From NCBI GenBank assembly GCA_029962745.1, contig CM057158.1, positions 6,948,179 through 7,012,178 on the forward strand: DNA of 64,000 nucleotides, read 5' to 3'. The first letter of the stretch is position 1, and the number at the start of each line of letters is the position of its first letter. The notes beneath the pieces are model-generated. The model saw nothing but the letters and a program-made list of their open reading frames with translations. It was not told the DNA's origin and made no database searches. The DNA comes from Echinometra lucunter (taxonomy: Eukaryota > Echinodermata > Echinoidea > Camarodonta > Echinometridae). The position numbers and the translations under genes are program-made. This document shows, piece by piece, positions 12,099 through 20,416 of this stretch.

Positions 12099-12914
12099 GT
12101 AATGATGGTGACGATGATGATGACGTGGGCGAACCGTTATGAATATTTTGAAATAGGTATTACCACTAAATGGAACCCACTCACACTAAGTATTGATCGC
12201 CTACCATATCTACAGATCACTTCAAAATTTAGTTTTGCTAATTACAAACTATAGCTGGCGCTCTAACAACTTAAAGTTCCTGAAGTATCAACCTCTTTTC
12301 CTTACAGCTGTAAATCTCCAAGCTATTATTACAGGTTACCCCCCCCCCCCCCCCGTCTGTCTGTCTGCCTGTTTGTCTGTCCATCTGTTTGTCTGTTTGT
12401 CTGACGGTCTCTCCCTCTTCCTATTTTCTTTTTTCTGCACCTTTCTCTCTCTCTTTTCTGTAGATATGTTTTTTTTCTCTCTCTCTCTCTCTTCCTCTAT
12501 GTAAGCTTAAGAAAACGGTGTTTATTAAAAAATATGATTATTTCATTATTACAAGACCCGTTTGAATGCTAAAGTTAGAGTATAGCCATTTCAAATGAAA
12601 TTTTTCTCTCCCCCCCCCCCCCCCCCCACCTCGAACCCTTTCTCTTTTCTTTGATGTAACCAGCTGAGTGCGCTGACGCCAACGGTAACTGCGGGGTTTG
12701 GCTGGAGGAAGGGCGCTGTGAAACCAGCAAAGAGTTCATGGAAGTCATGTGTGCGGCTAGCTGCGGTATCTGCAACGGTGACGCGGCCCCAACCCCGGAA
12801 AGCGGTAACACCCCAACTAAGTGTGGTGCGGCAGCCAGCTGGGACATTGTGAGGTCGTTTGGAATGATTCTGGCTTGTTGGGTATTCCGGCATTATGTAA
12901 GCGGTTGTCGCTAG
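3029..12914 (+). CDS. Astacin-family zinc metalloprotease with five ShKT domains
   Basis: Extracellular zinc endopeptidase of family M12A. Nine coding exons are visible: 3029-3137, 3828-3945, 4436-4614, 5723-5938, 7253-7390, 9030-9182, 11133-11252, 11742-11870 and 12664-12914. Joined they give 470 residues and a stop, in one frame, with GT-AG introns throughout. Residues 12-16 read KRNAA, a dibasic site at the expected pro/mature junction. Residues 105-115 are the zinc motif [11 protein letters not shown], followed by SRSDRDDY. The Met-turn SVMHY is at 160-164. The catalytic domain (about 195 residues) ends YYNCGG. Five six-cysteine ShKT domains then follow, as in nematode NAS-type astacins. 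No CUB or EGF domain is present. The 5' end (signal peptide, most of the propeptide) is not identified. The substrate cannot be inferred. Transcription is in the same direction as the P450 downstream. Confidence 0.92.
3828..3945 (+). CDS. Astacin gene exon: N-terminal catalytic subdomain
   Basis: Continues the catalytic domain with [19 protein letters not shown] and ends YLHIVPTEG, both typical of the astacin N-terminal subdomain. The cysteine in TCIRF is the conserved first disulfide partner. Phase 1 in, phase 2 out, with a GTAAGT donor. Confidence 0.9.
4436..4614 (+). CDS. Astacin gene exon: zinc-binding active site
   Basis: Carries the conserved cysteine-containing strand ([11 protein letters not shown]), the SLGGTC segment, and the catalytic helix [19 protein letters not shown]. 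This has the three zinc-binding His, the catalytic Glu and the family-specific continuation. Phase 2 in, phase 1 out. The 760-bp trinucleotide array begins only a few tens of bases after its donor. Confidence 0.95.
4660..5416 (+). repeat. Large (AGT/AGC)n trinucleotide array
   Basis: About 760 bp of almost uninterrupted AGT and AGC triplets (CAG/CTG and ACT/AGT classes), with short GTT and other variants. It lies in the intron after the active-site exon. It gives very long artefactual open frames on both strands (poly-Ser, poly-Val/Ala, poly-Leu). The order of pure AGC and pure AGT blocks suggests repeated local expansion. Confidence 0.97.
5614..5690 (-). repeat. tRNA-derived sequence (SINE head or tRNA relic)
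   Basis: On the minus strand there is an A-box-like TGGTCTCGTGGAC and a perfect B box GGTTCGAATCC (5627-5637) at tRNA-like spacing. The acceptor arms do not pair, so this is not a functional tRNA gene. It ends about 33 bp before the acceptor of the next astacin exon. Confidence 0.55.
5723..5938 (+). CDS. Astacin gene exon: Met-turn and C-terminal subdomain
   Basis: Encodes [25 protein letters not shown] (Met-turn and Tyr zinc ligand), the segment ending [10 protein letters not shown], and the closing YYNCG cysteine. Length and order match the astacin C-terminal subdomain. Phase 1 in and out. The donor is GTGATT, weaker than the others. Confidence 0.93.
6109..6182 (+). repeat. (GAT)n microsatellite
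   Basis: About 20 consecutive GAT units grading into AAT units, in the intron between the catalytic and first ShKT exons. The rest of that intron (to 7252) has a G10 tract near 6050 and a short polypurine stretch near 6930, but nothing gene-like. Confidence 0.95.
7253..7390 (+). CDS. Astacin gene exon: ShKT domain 1
   Basis: Encodes a 46-residue module with six cysteines in ShKT spacing, from [12 protein letters not shown] to CPASCGLC. ShKT modules are disulfide-rich and often attached to secreted proteases. The exon is phase 1-1, so it can be duplicated or skipped without a frameshift. Acceptor CGAGCAG, donor GTGAGT. Confidence 0.93.
7502..7612 (+). repeat. Degenerate GGGTTA-rich tract
   Basis: Contains AGGGTTAGGGTTAGG followed by scattered TAGGGTTA words, resembling a decayed interstitial telomere-type repeat. 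It may simply be simple-sequence DNA; the pure part is only about 15 bp. Confidence 0.4.
7756..8045 (+). repeat. Degenerate ~27-bp minisatellite, left part
   Basis: Repeated words CTCCCTCTGTAACAACGTC with intervening CTAAC or CTACAC, with a rough period of 25-30 bp and many changes. The same array resumes at 8571-8710 beyond the fold-back element. It lies in the intron between ShKT exons 1 and 2. Confidence 0.75.
8088..8429. mobile_element. Fold-back element copy 2
   Basis: Same family as 2699-2967. The left end is TAAGGTGGCCC and the right end GGGCCACCATA, with inner CTCGACAACAGGTCAC on both arms. The flanks TGAAAA and TAAAAA match at 5 of 6 bases. The interior holds seven or eight 21-24-bp units starting GAAATTC, alternating with ATGATCC or GACCCGGG-like halves. 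It has inserted inside the CTCCCTCTGTAACAACGT minisatellite. Confidence 0.85.
8436..8512 (-). ncRNA. Degenerate hammerhead-ribozyme-like motif
   Basis: Read on the minus strand, a long outer stem (GGACCTACT with AGTAGGTC) closes on CTGAGGA. A hairpin follows (GGTAAG, loop, CTTACC), then GAAAC and GTC. Order and core words match a type I hammerhead with minimal stem III, as described for Penelope-like retroelements: CUGANGA, stem II, GAAAC, GUC. One extra C between the CTGAGGA core and stem II departs from the consensus and may abolish cleavage. It could equally be a repeat hairpin without catalytic history. No reverse transcriptase is nearby. Confidence 0.35.
8571..8710 (+). repeat. Degenerate ~27-bp minisatellite, right part
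   Basis: Resumes the CTCCCTCTGTRACAACGTC units of 7756-8045 after an interruption of about 520 bp. The interruption includes fold-back copy 2 and the hammerhead-like hairpin. Confidence 0.7.
9030..9182 (+). CDS. Astacin gene exon: ShKT domain 2
   Basis: A 51-residue module with a short proline-containing linker ([10 protein letters not shown]) then six cysteines ending CPASCGKC and CTASPG. Closest of the five to domain 1 (shared CPASCGxCTASP), suggesting a recent duplication. Phase 1-1. Acceptor ATTTTTTAG, donor GTAAGT. Confidence 0.93.
9321..9468 (+). repeat. (CAT/CAC)n array, left part
   Basis: About 150 bp of CAT and CAC triplets in the intron after ShKT exon 2. It is separated from a similar array at 9783-10022 by the inserted poly-G element. 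It produces spurious poly-His, poly-Asp and poly-Ile/Met frames. Confidence 0.95.
9476..9743 (-). mobile_element. GGCCGTAC-ended poly-G element, copy A
   Basis: The termini are GGCCGTAC and TACGGCC. Inside are a long G tract near 9491, a C tract near 9520, and C tracts near 9700 and 9726. The interior, read on the minus strand, matches the copy at 28929-29177 over most of its length, sharing AAGCGACCGAG, TTGCATATTT, GAAATTGAA and GATCTGGTGCA. It is non-coding and presumably non-autonomous. It splits a CAT microsatellite in two. Confidence 0.75.
9783..10022 (+). repeat. (CATCAC)n array, right part
   Basis: About 240 bp of CATCATCACCAT-type triplets. With 9321-9468 this was probably one array before the poly-G element inserted. 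The intron remainder to 11132 has a G tract near 10181, a short CA run (10236-10270), another G tract near 10417, and no exon. Confidence 0.95.
11133..11252 (+). CDS. Astacin gene exon: ShKT domain 3
   Basis: A 40-residue module, [19 protein letters not shown] to [11 protein letters not shown], with six cysteines. Phase 1-1. Acceptor TTCTTCTAG, donor GTAAGC. Confidence 0.93.
11742..11870 (+). CDS. Astacin gene exon: ShKT domain 4
   Basis: A 43-residue module, [18 protein letters not shown] to [11 protein letters not shown], with six cysteines and an ISLT tail. Phase 1-1. Acceptor TTTGACCAG, donor GTAAGT. A GAT array begins about 20 bp after the donor. Confidence 0.93.
11894..12125 (+). repeat. 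(GAT/GAC)n array
   Basis: About 230 bp of GAT-dominated triplets immediately downstream of ShKT exon 4, with pure runs near 12050-12100. The Asp-rich continuation of the exon frame is read-through into the intron, not protein. Confidence 0.95.
12664..12914 (+). CDS. Astacin gene terminal exon: ShKT domain 5 and C-tail
   Basis: Encodes ShKT domain 5 ([18 protein letters not shown] to CAASCGIC), a Pro/Thr/Gly linker, and a short tail with a hydrophobic stretch ([10 protein letters not shown]) ending YVSGCR and TAG. A consensus-like donor (GTAAGC) lies inside the exon at about 12896. Splicing from it to an acceptor near 13283 (TTGCAG, then TGA) would give an immediate stop, so the tail would end FRHY instead. 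The hydrophobic stretch is too short to call a membrane or GPI signal with confidence. Confidence 0.85.
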
Positions 12915-13800
12915 AATGATGCCATTCGTCGCACCAGGGGCGTCGGTCGGAGCGGGAGGGGGGGGGGGCTCGCCAGGGATGTCGAGAAGAACTTAGCCTG
13001 CTGAAAATTTTCACCTCCCCCCCCCCTAAAAAAAAAAAAGAAAGAAAGAAAGAAAGGGGATATCACACTTTTGCAGCTACCAACAGTGCCTTTCAAATTA
13101 TGCGATTTTTTTTTCTTTCAGTGGGGAGGGGGGGGGGGGGGGGTGGGGTGTCAGAAGTCTTCACTTGCTGCCCATCTGAATATCAATTTATATGTACACT
13201 GTATGTTTCTATTAAGAATTATAAGGCGTACACTGAAGGCTGTTTTCCTTATCTTTGAGTACTCTTGAACATTTTTCCATTGCAGTGAAGTAGTTGAAAT
13301 GGATTGCAATATGTTTCAGAACGTACAAAAAATGTCTCTCCAACGTGAAGGAGTATACCGACATTATTTGGTATTGAGAAAAGTAGAAATTATATTGATT
13401 TCAACTGTCAAATTTCCAATGAAAGTTGTATTCTTACCGAAGTTAACTAAACAAAAAATCAGGGATGCATTCATAACTAGGAGAGGCATAACCAAAATTT
13501 CATGTGATAGCAACCAAAATATAATGTTGTTTCGAAATCCATGACCCTCTTTACTGATTTTGCATGTATATTACCTTAAAAGAAAATTCTGAGTTCTGGT
13601 AATGACAGTTAGCTATGGAGAGAACTGAGACGTTGGAAATGGAAATACATGTAGTTGATCGAAGAGTAAATTTTTTTTTTGGTTAGAATCAGCAAAATAC
13701 AAACAAACCATAAACATTTTCGCGGATCTTGGAAAACAGAGAACAATTACAAGTACAACTTTCAAGTGGACAGAGGATGATTTCAGTTTAGTCTCATCCT
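12915..13800. other. Intergenic or 3' UTR sequence
   Basis: Follows the astacin stop codon. It includes a poly-G tract with an opposing C tract (about 12958-13027) beginning at CAGGGGCGTCGG, again like a poly-G element, and a further G tract near 13127. The rest is AT-rich. No convincing AATAAA with downstream context was found, so the transcript end is unknown. Confidence 0.4.
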
Positions 13801-13811
13801 CCTCCTGGAAG

Positions 13812-14209
13812 CAATGTTTTTTTTTTCGTCAGTACTTGCGCACCCGACACGAGAGGGCAGTACTTTTGAGGCGACTTTCACGTGAGGGGAAAAATACTCA
13901 TGTCCGAGAAGTTAATACTAGAAATGAATCCGGGTATAAAGGAATAAAGTGCACCCACTGCCTCGTGAACTGCTCGTGGCGCAGTGGTTAAAGCCACTGT
14001 CAAAGCCCGATATTACTAGTCATGCTAGTCAAGGGTTCGAATCCCTGTGACGCTACTAATTTTTTGTCGTTATGAAATTGATGACAATGGCGTTTATTCC
14101 GTTGACAAAGTCGCTGATAGACGATCTTCATTGTCACCCTCACTGCAGAGTCGTCTCAAAAGTACTGCCCTCTCGCGTCGGGTGCACTAGTACTGACGAA
14201 AAAAAATCG
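13812..14209. mobile_element. Long-TIR element with tRNA-like core
   Basis: Inverted arms of about 60-70 bp, from TTTTTTTTTTCGTCAGTACT through GAGAGGGCAGTACTTTTGA on the left and the complement on the right (14150-14203). An 11-bp direct repeat CCTCCTGGAAG flanks it at 13801-13811 and 14210-14220. That size fits the 9-11-bp duplications of Mutator-like elements, but the family assignment is an inference. The centre holds a tRNA-like segment (13971-14056). No open frame of note. Confidence 0.75.
13971..14056 (+). repeat. tRNA-like segment inside the TIR element
   Basis: An A box (TGGCGCAGTGG) and a perfect B box (GGTTCGAATCC, 14034-14044) lie at tRNA spacing. The T-stem pairs over four bases but the acceptor arms do not, so it is not an intact tRNA gene. 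A long variable region would suit a Ser- or Leu-type ancestor. Confidence 0.55.
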
Positions 14210-14221
14210 CCTCCTGGAAGG

Positions 14222-15082
14222 GGGTGGAGGCTGTCCTCTTTGTCTTAATTTTCTTAGTTCTAAGCTGTTTTACATCTCCTATGCATGGGAGTTTTAATTT
14301 AAAAAAAAAAACCATATTTATGCCCAGTGTCCCGAAAATTTATCTTTCGTCATCATCAGAACTCTCAATAAACATGTTGTCTTTATATCATTTATATTAC
14401 TCAAGAGGTACTTTTATATTTATATGATTACATTTTGATATATATATATATATTGATATATATTGGTGTTTATTGTAGTTGTAGAAATATCATATGCCTT
14501 CTAAACAGTTTAAGGTGAATTATATGTGTTCAAGACAATATATTCAAGGTGAAATAAAAAGACAAAAAATAAAATTATCATTACAACCCATCAGCTTTTG
14601 CACCAAGTTTATTGATGATGTTAAAAATAAATATCACTGTTATGTTTGTGTGGATTTGTGTGTGAGAGTGAGGCATAGGTATTCTGAAGCCTCTTCACAT
14701 TCTAAATGTTTGTTATACCTCCCTCCTCCCCGCAGAAAAATAACAGAAATAGATAGTGAAGGAATAGACAAATCATTATTGGCTGACTGATTGATTCATA
14801 CATGAATAAATAAACAAATAAACAAAATATGATATGCGCCATAAACAAAAACGGGAACGGGGGGGGGGGGGGGGAGGGGGCTTACCTAGTTCCCTCATAA
14901 TCTTGATACGTCACTAAGCACAGAAGAGTCCTGACCTGCAGTTTACCACTGTTTGTGATGTTTATGCAAATGTCACGTAAAAGGCTACTTTGTTATTGCC
15001 AAAGTGGCAGGTAAGACAGAAGGAGAGAGAGGGGTTTTTAGCAAAGGGATAATGAATTAAAGCTAAAATTATGACCAGGGCC
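14222..15082. other. Intergenic AT-rich sequence
   Basis: Low-complexity AT-rich DNA with a short TA run (14438-14462), a G tract near 14861-14880 and several AATAAA words. No gene is seen. It could include distal astacin 3' UTR, but nothing in the sequence shows this. Confidence 0.4.
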
Positions 15083-15518
15083 GGTGTCATAGACGATTTG
15101 TTCCGAGCAGGCGATTGGATCCTTTGGAACCAATCGCCTGAATGTTCACCCGCCGATTGGATCCGTCTCGGTCCAGTCGATGCGATAGTCATTTCAACCT
15201 ACTCGAAGTCTCTGCAAAGTACATGCTTACTTTGCATGCCTAACAATTAATTAACCCGTCTACGCGTCTTGTAGGCCCCTACATTGAATTTGCAGCCAAT
15301 CAAAATGAATTTTCCTAAAGTTAAGGGGCCGTTAATCGTATGCATAGTGTATGCACTGTAGAGTCAGCTGTGTGTACGATAATTTTCTCCAAAAACCCGA
15401 TAATTTTGCCTCTCTAGTACGATAATACAGCATTTTGAACCTGGCAACGCTGTTCCGGGGAACGAATCGACTAGCCGTTTCGTTCCTCCAGTACCAGGAA
15501 CAAATCTTCTATGACACC
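15083..15518. mobile_element. Inverted-repeat MITE (GGTGTCATAGA ends)
   Basis: The left end GGTGTCATAGACGATTTG and its complement at the right end (15497-15518) match at 21 of 22 bases. A nested hairpin just inside the left end pairs CAGGCGATTGG with CCAATCGCCTG. No target duplication is clear and there is no coding potential. Confidence 0.7.
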
Positions 15519-15818
15519 TGATCCAGAGTTGTGAGGAAGGGGAAGGGGCGTAAACAAGGGAGTGAAACGACTGAGGGGGTTATGTGTGGAGGTTTTGCAT
15601 TTTTCGTCATAGAATAATGAAATATGGTGCATAATTTGGGTATTTTTGTTTAAAAGGTTGAGGGATATAAATAAAGATACTGCCTTTATTCAATGAACTA
15701 TATAGGGGGGGGGAAACTTTGCTCGGCAAAAAGAGGGAGCGTACGCCACCCTCCGCCCCCTGGATCCGGTCCTGATGGCGATAAATCATGATTTTCAGAC
15801 ATGGATTTATGATAACTA

Positions 15819-16118
15819 GGGGTGTTTCACAAAGACTAAGATTAACTCAAATCGCTCTTAACTATGGCAGGCCATTCATGACACAGTTTGCTTTTACCAT
15901 CGGTCTCTCATGGGATGCGCAAATCATTGTCACAATTTGAAGAATTTACATTTTTTGTTTTCTTCATCAATGAACTATAAAAATGTTCAATTCTGCAGAT
16001 TTGTGACCATGATTTGCAAATCCTTTAATAGATCCATGGTGAAAGAAAACAGTGGCATAAATGGCCAGCTATAGTTAAGTCCGATTTTAGTCCATCATAG
16101 CCTTTGTGAAACACCCCC
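15819..16118. mobile_element. Inverted-repeat MITE (GGGGTGTTTCACAAAG ends)
   Basis: The ends are GGGGTGTTTCACAAAGACTA and, at 16096-16118, TAGCCTTTGTGAAACACCCC. The interior is about 260 bp with no open frame. Termini are related to those of the element at 59011-59179 (GTGTTTCA), so both may use the same transposase. Confidence 0.75.
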
Positions 16119-17505
16119 TGATATAAAATGCAAGTAGCATTCGTTAATTATCCATATTTGGTGACCATCGCATTATCCAGCATTAGCAAAAGTTTTTGCT
16201 TTATTTGTATGAAAACAGATAAAGTTAACGAAAACCTTTAAAATCTTAAAATTTTAGGGAATTTTAGATCCCAGTACATCCCCGTTTAGGATTGAGAAGG
16301 AAATATTCAACACAAATTTTCTTTTTTTTTTTTTTTTTTGTAAAGGCATCTTCCTGACGCTGTAAGAGCAAAACCATTCATTTTTCACTAATTCTTTGGA
16401 ATACTGTAAATTTGATAACATGAGAGTTTTGCATGAATATCTGTCATTTAGAATTGAAATTGACTTCTTTCTCTTCAAATTCTGGAACAATGTTGTGCAA
16501 TAATTTATTGTGGTCTACTACCTTTAAAAGGAAATATGTGTAAAAGCACATGAACCGCAGAATGAATGAAACACTGATAACAATAAATAGCCGTTTATTA
16601 AACAAAACGAAAGACATCACCTTCATCAAATGCAAACATTATTTAGTAATTAGTAGTAATATTTAGTACGATTTAGTAATAGCAATAGTCGTGATTTTTA
16701 ACATAAAATCCTTCGATTTTTGAGGAGGAATAGTATTATTGCAGCTGAGTGTCTCCTACTGTTTTACGATCTTCCACACAAACAAGCGTGGGAGAACAAA
16801 AATAAAAACGCCCCCTGCTGAGGTTACACCGCAACAGACTGGGGGAAATATTGTACTGTATTTTTATTTGCATTATTGAATATTCTCTTTTAAAGTAACA
16901 GGAGAGATGAAGCAAGGAGGCTCGAATAAATGGGGAATTTTTGTTATGTTTTTTTTCCTTGTTAATGGTGAAGGCTATAATGATCAAAATTATATATTTA
17001 GGAAAAAAAATCCGTTGTAAAAAATTTTAAAAACCCATTTCATTATAGCATTTTCATGGTAACATACCAATCAAACGCGCAGAGACTTTGTGTATGATAA
17101 ACTCTAAGACAGTCTTTAAATTTATCATCTTTATCATCGTCACCATCATCACCATTATTATTGTTATTATCAGGGTATAGGAATTAAAGTTTTATTTTAA
17201 GGGCTATTTTCATTAGAACCTTGGGGCTATTTTTGAATTTTGGGGACTACTTTTTTGTGCCCTGCATAGCAATTAGGTAGACCGTAGATTAGATCCTTGT
17301 ATTGCCTTATAAATTGGCTGATAGAAGCGTCACGCTTGATCGAAATTTGAAGACATGTGTTCTGACTATACCAATTTTACAGATCTGTTAAAGCCAATGT
17401 GTAGTTTGGTAAACTGTAAAAAAAAAAAAAAATCCTCATAGGCTCATAGGTTTCTGATAATAACTTATTATCTTTATCGTTTTTTATTGTTACCATTGTT
17501 GCATT

Positions 17506-17546
<41 letters not shown>

Positions 17547-18611
17547 TGTTATTATAGATATTATCATTGTTATGATTATTGTTAGCATAAGGAAAAGAAA
17601 AAAAAAGGTATACAAATCCCTTTCGTTCTCCCCCATAACCCACAACATCCCCCCCACCTTCCTCACTTCCTCACCCACCCCTTCCCGAGAAAGAGAAACA
17701 TGATCCAATGCCACAATGCTTGTGCATATCTCTCAGTTGACTCATTGTCTTCTAATCCAAAATATCCACCCAGTCATATTGGAGTAAAACCCACATCTTT
17801 GGCAGGTGGTATGTCTGTACTGCGATAGGCCGGGTTCAAGGTCAGACAAGATGTTGTCAATTTCTACCCGATTGTTATGTCTGATTTATTTCTTGCTTTC
17901 TCGGTATTTTGGGGTTGAACTATTGCCAACTGCACGCCAAGTTGAATATGGGTCGGATCAGAAAGAGGCTCGTTTTCGTAGCGGTGAATATTGCACGTCA
18001 TGAAATGTATATACACCTTCCTCTTTCTTTATCTAGCACGGTGCATGACGCAAAGAAGACAGAGTGACTTACAGCAAGAGCGGGGAGTGGGCCGGGGTGG
18101 GGATGCTGGTTGCACAGTGCCCATTCCTTACGCCCCTCACGAATGTCTCTTCTTCTGATCTCCCTTAAACTTCTCATAACCCACTTCTCATAACCCTCAA
18201 AAAATGTGTCAGAGCTGAGTAATACTAGTACACCAGACTGTATATGTACCAGTAACTTAGTAGAAACACTTTTTTTTTTCCACCAATGTGTGTGTTTTTG
18301 TTAATGATTAGATCGAATCTGTCACTTGAATCCTGCGAACGTAGTACGTTCAGGCAGTCGTGCACCAAAATTCAGCCATTCATCAGACTGGCCAGAACAG
18401 AAATTATTCTACTTGTTGGATAGGCTATTACTTGCTGAATATCCCACTTGACGAAAAAAAAAAAAAAAACTTTGAAGAGTCTCAGAATGATCTTTATGCA
18501 GCTGTTGATTTAAGGAAAGAAAACTTATCTTCGGGGGGGGGGGGGGGGGGGTTGCGTTCTGAAACTAAAACGATTCCCGAATCGCAGCAATCGAAGCCTG
18601 CGTCATACGTA
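16119..18611. other. Intergenic sequence
   Basis: AT-rich DNA with poly-A/T runs, a (CAT)13 microsatellite (17506-17546) and a G tract near 18534-18551. No recognisable exon, RNA gene or complete element is seen. Confidence 0.5.
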
Positions 18612-18813
18612 GGCACCTGTAGAGGTGCCGTAGTCGAGTGGTTTAAGGCGCTTGACTGGAGACTCGAAGGTCTGGGATTCGATTCCCGGCACTTCACTTA
18701 TGCCCTTGAGCAAGGCATTTTATCTACATTGCTGTTTTATCGTCTATCAAATAAAGTGATGTGCTATATAGGCATATTGATACCAACGTGTGCATGTGTG
18801 TTTAAAAAAAAAA
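18612..18813 (+). mobile_element. tRNA-derived SINE
   Basis: Starts with a perfect hairpin (GGCACCT-GTAG-AGGTGCC). It continues with a tRNA Ser/Leu-like head (A box TAGTCGAGTGG, B-box-like GATTCGATTCC, acceptor arms AGGTGCC and GGCACTT pairing). Then comes the CCCTTGAGCAAGGCATTTTA body word seen in marine SINEs, and an A-rich end near 18803. Conserved-looking peptide read from it is coincidental. Confidence 0.75.
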
Positions 18814-19963
18814 GCTTTAAGATGTAATATACTGTATGTCTGGACATGAATAAAAATATGCTTCTATTTCAGAAATTTATGTGTTTAGATTTGCGACATG
18901 CAGTGGTAGTGGGTTTGTAATATTTTTTTGAAAGAGGCTCTTCGCCGAAATTATATGTTGAAAACTCATGAAAGAAGGGGGCAGGGGGGGGGTTGAAATG
19001 GGAAGAATGGAGGGGGCGAGAAGAAGGTGTATAGTCTGTGTAACAAGTAACTGATTATGTTATTGAAAGTAAGCCGCTGAACCGTGGAAGTTCACAATGG
19101 AAGTTGTATGTCGCAAAGAGATAATCCTGCTATACCTACAGGAAATCTTGAAGGGCTGAACGGCTTATTGAATAAGGATATATACTGATACAATTTCACG
19201 CGCCAGGATTACTCGAAGTTTCGAGGTCAGACAGAAGAAAAGGGTGGTATATGACCAATGCTTGCTGAAAGAGGGGAAGTCGAAATTGATCCTCAGTTGC
19301 TTGAATTTTGGCACTTTCAAAAGTTCATTTCAGCAATTGCTTTGTTTTGTTTAGTGGGCCCATGTAGCACAAAAGTTTCTTCCATTTCCCTCACTATTTT
19401 CCCCTTCTTTTGTCCTTCCATGCTTGAACGTATTATTTCTGTTACCAGGAATTGAGGGATCCGAGAGTCTTTGGGAGTTATGAGGCCGCGGCCTTCGTTA
19501 TTCCTCTCGAGCTCTTTGTTCTGCCCTCGCAGCTTATTATGCCTGGAGTATAACTTTCATCTCGAAAGGAGGAGGGAATTCGGCGGGGGTGAAAGTGCTT
19601 CCAGCTCTTGCCATCTGATCAAATACACTTATTGCATTGCCTCCAAACGAAGAAGGAGGAGGAAGAGGAAGAGAGTAGCGCGCATGCATGCAGGGTTTGA
19701 TTCGACGTTATGCGATTCTGAACGGAAACAATCTATCGACTGCTTTGCGTATTTTCAGTCTTCAGTTTTCAATTGATCGAACCAAACGCTCCCGCCATGC
19801 ATCCGGCTATTTCACTCTGTCATCTGTTCGATTGAAGGCAACTCACTGACGTGCAAGCACTTTATACAATAACACCGGATTTTTCCTGCTACTTTAAGTA
19901 TATAGTAACAAGTTAATTCATTAAGAGAGCAATATTGTTATATTGGTTGTTGAGACTGGAGGA
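18814..19963. other. Upstream region and probable 5' UTR of the P450 gene
   Basis: No exon with clear homology. The last 350 bp before the start codon include a purine-rich stretch (GAAGAAGGAGGAGG, near 19650) and GCGCGCATGCATGCA (near 19680). No TATA box at a convincing position is visible. The promoter is presumably here, but no specific site can be supported. Confidence 0.35.
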
Positions 19964-20416
19964 ATGGCTACACGATTATCGCGTTTACTCGCTAGAGCAG
20001 CGGCTAGTCGGGCAAATGGAGTGAGGCCGCAGACATTTCACGATGCTCACGCATCATCATGCCCTCTCCCCGCCGTCTCATCCCCATCAATTTCTTCTCA
20101 TGGGTCCACGGCAAGTCCATCTACCACTAAAACCAGTACTACTTCTGCTACCTCAACTCCATCCGCAATAAGCGATATCTCATCGAGCGATGATTCTTCT
20201 TTGGGTATCCCGAATTTGTGTCCATTTGACTCGCGACCTGCAAACCCTGTAAATTCAAACCAGGCATCATCTTTTAGTACATCGGGAAGAAATAATTCAT
20301 TGCATGGCGATGTGAGATCGTTTGATGATATTCCTGGTCCTAAGGGATGGCCAGTTCTAGGAACCCTTGGAACATACCTCAGTGGGAAAGGATTGGAAAG
20401 GATCTACGACCATCAG
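19964..20416 (+). CDS. P450 exon 1: presequence, linker, proline hinge
   Basis: Starts at the ATG that gives the Arg-rich presequence; no better upstream ATG is in frame. It encodes 151 residues and ends GKGLERIYDHQ in phase 0 at GTAAGAAC. The 80-residue Ser/Thr/Pro-rich stretch between presequence and FDDIPGPKG is long for the family, where the hinge normally comes about 30-60 residues in. Reading past the donor continues 51 codons, but this is intronic and partly MITE. Confidence 0.88.

Noticed and set aside
13971..18695. Functional tRNA genes at 13971-14056 and 18623-18695
   Set aside because: A and B boxes are good, but cloverleaf pairing is incomplete (acceptor or T arm), and both lie inside repeats.
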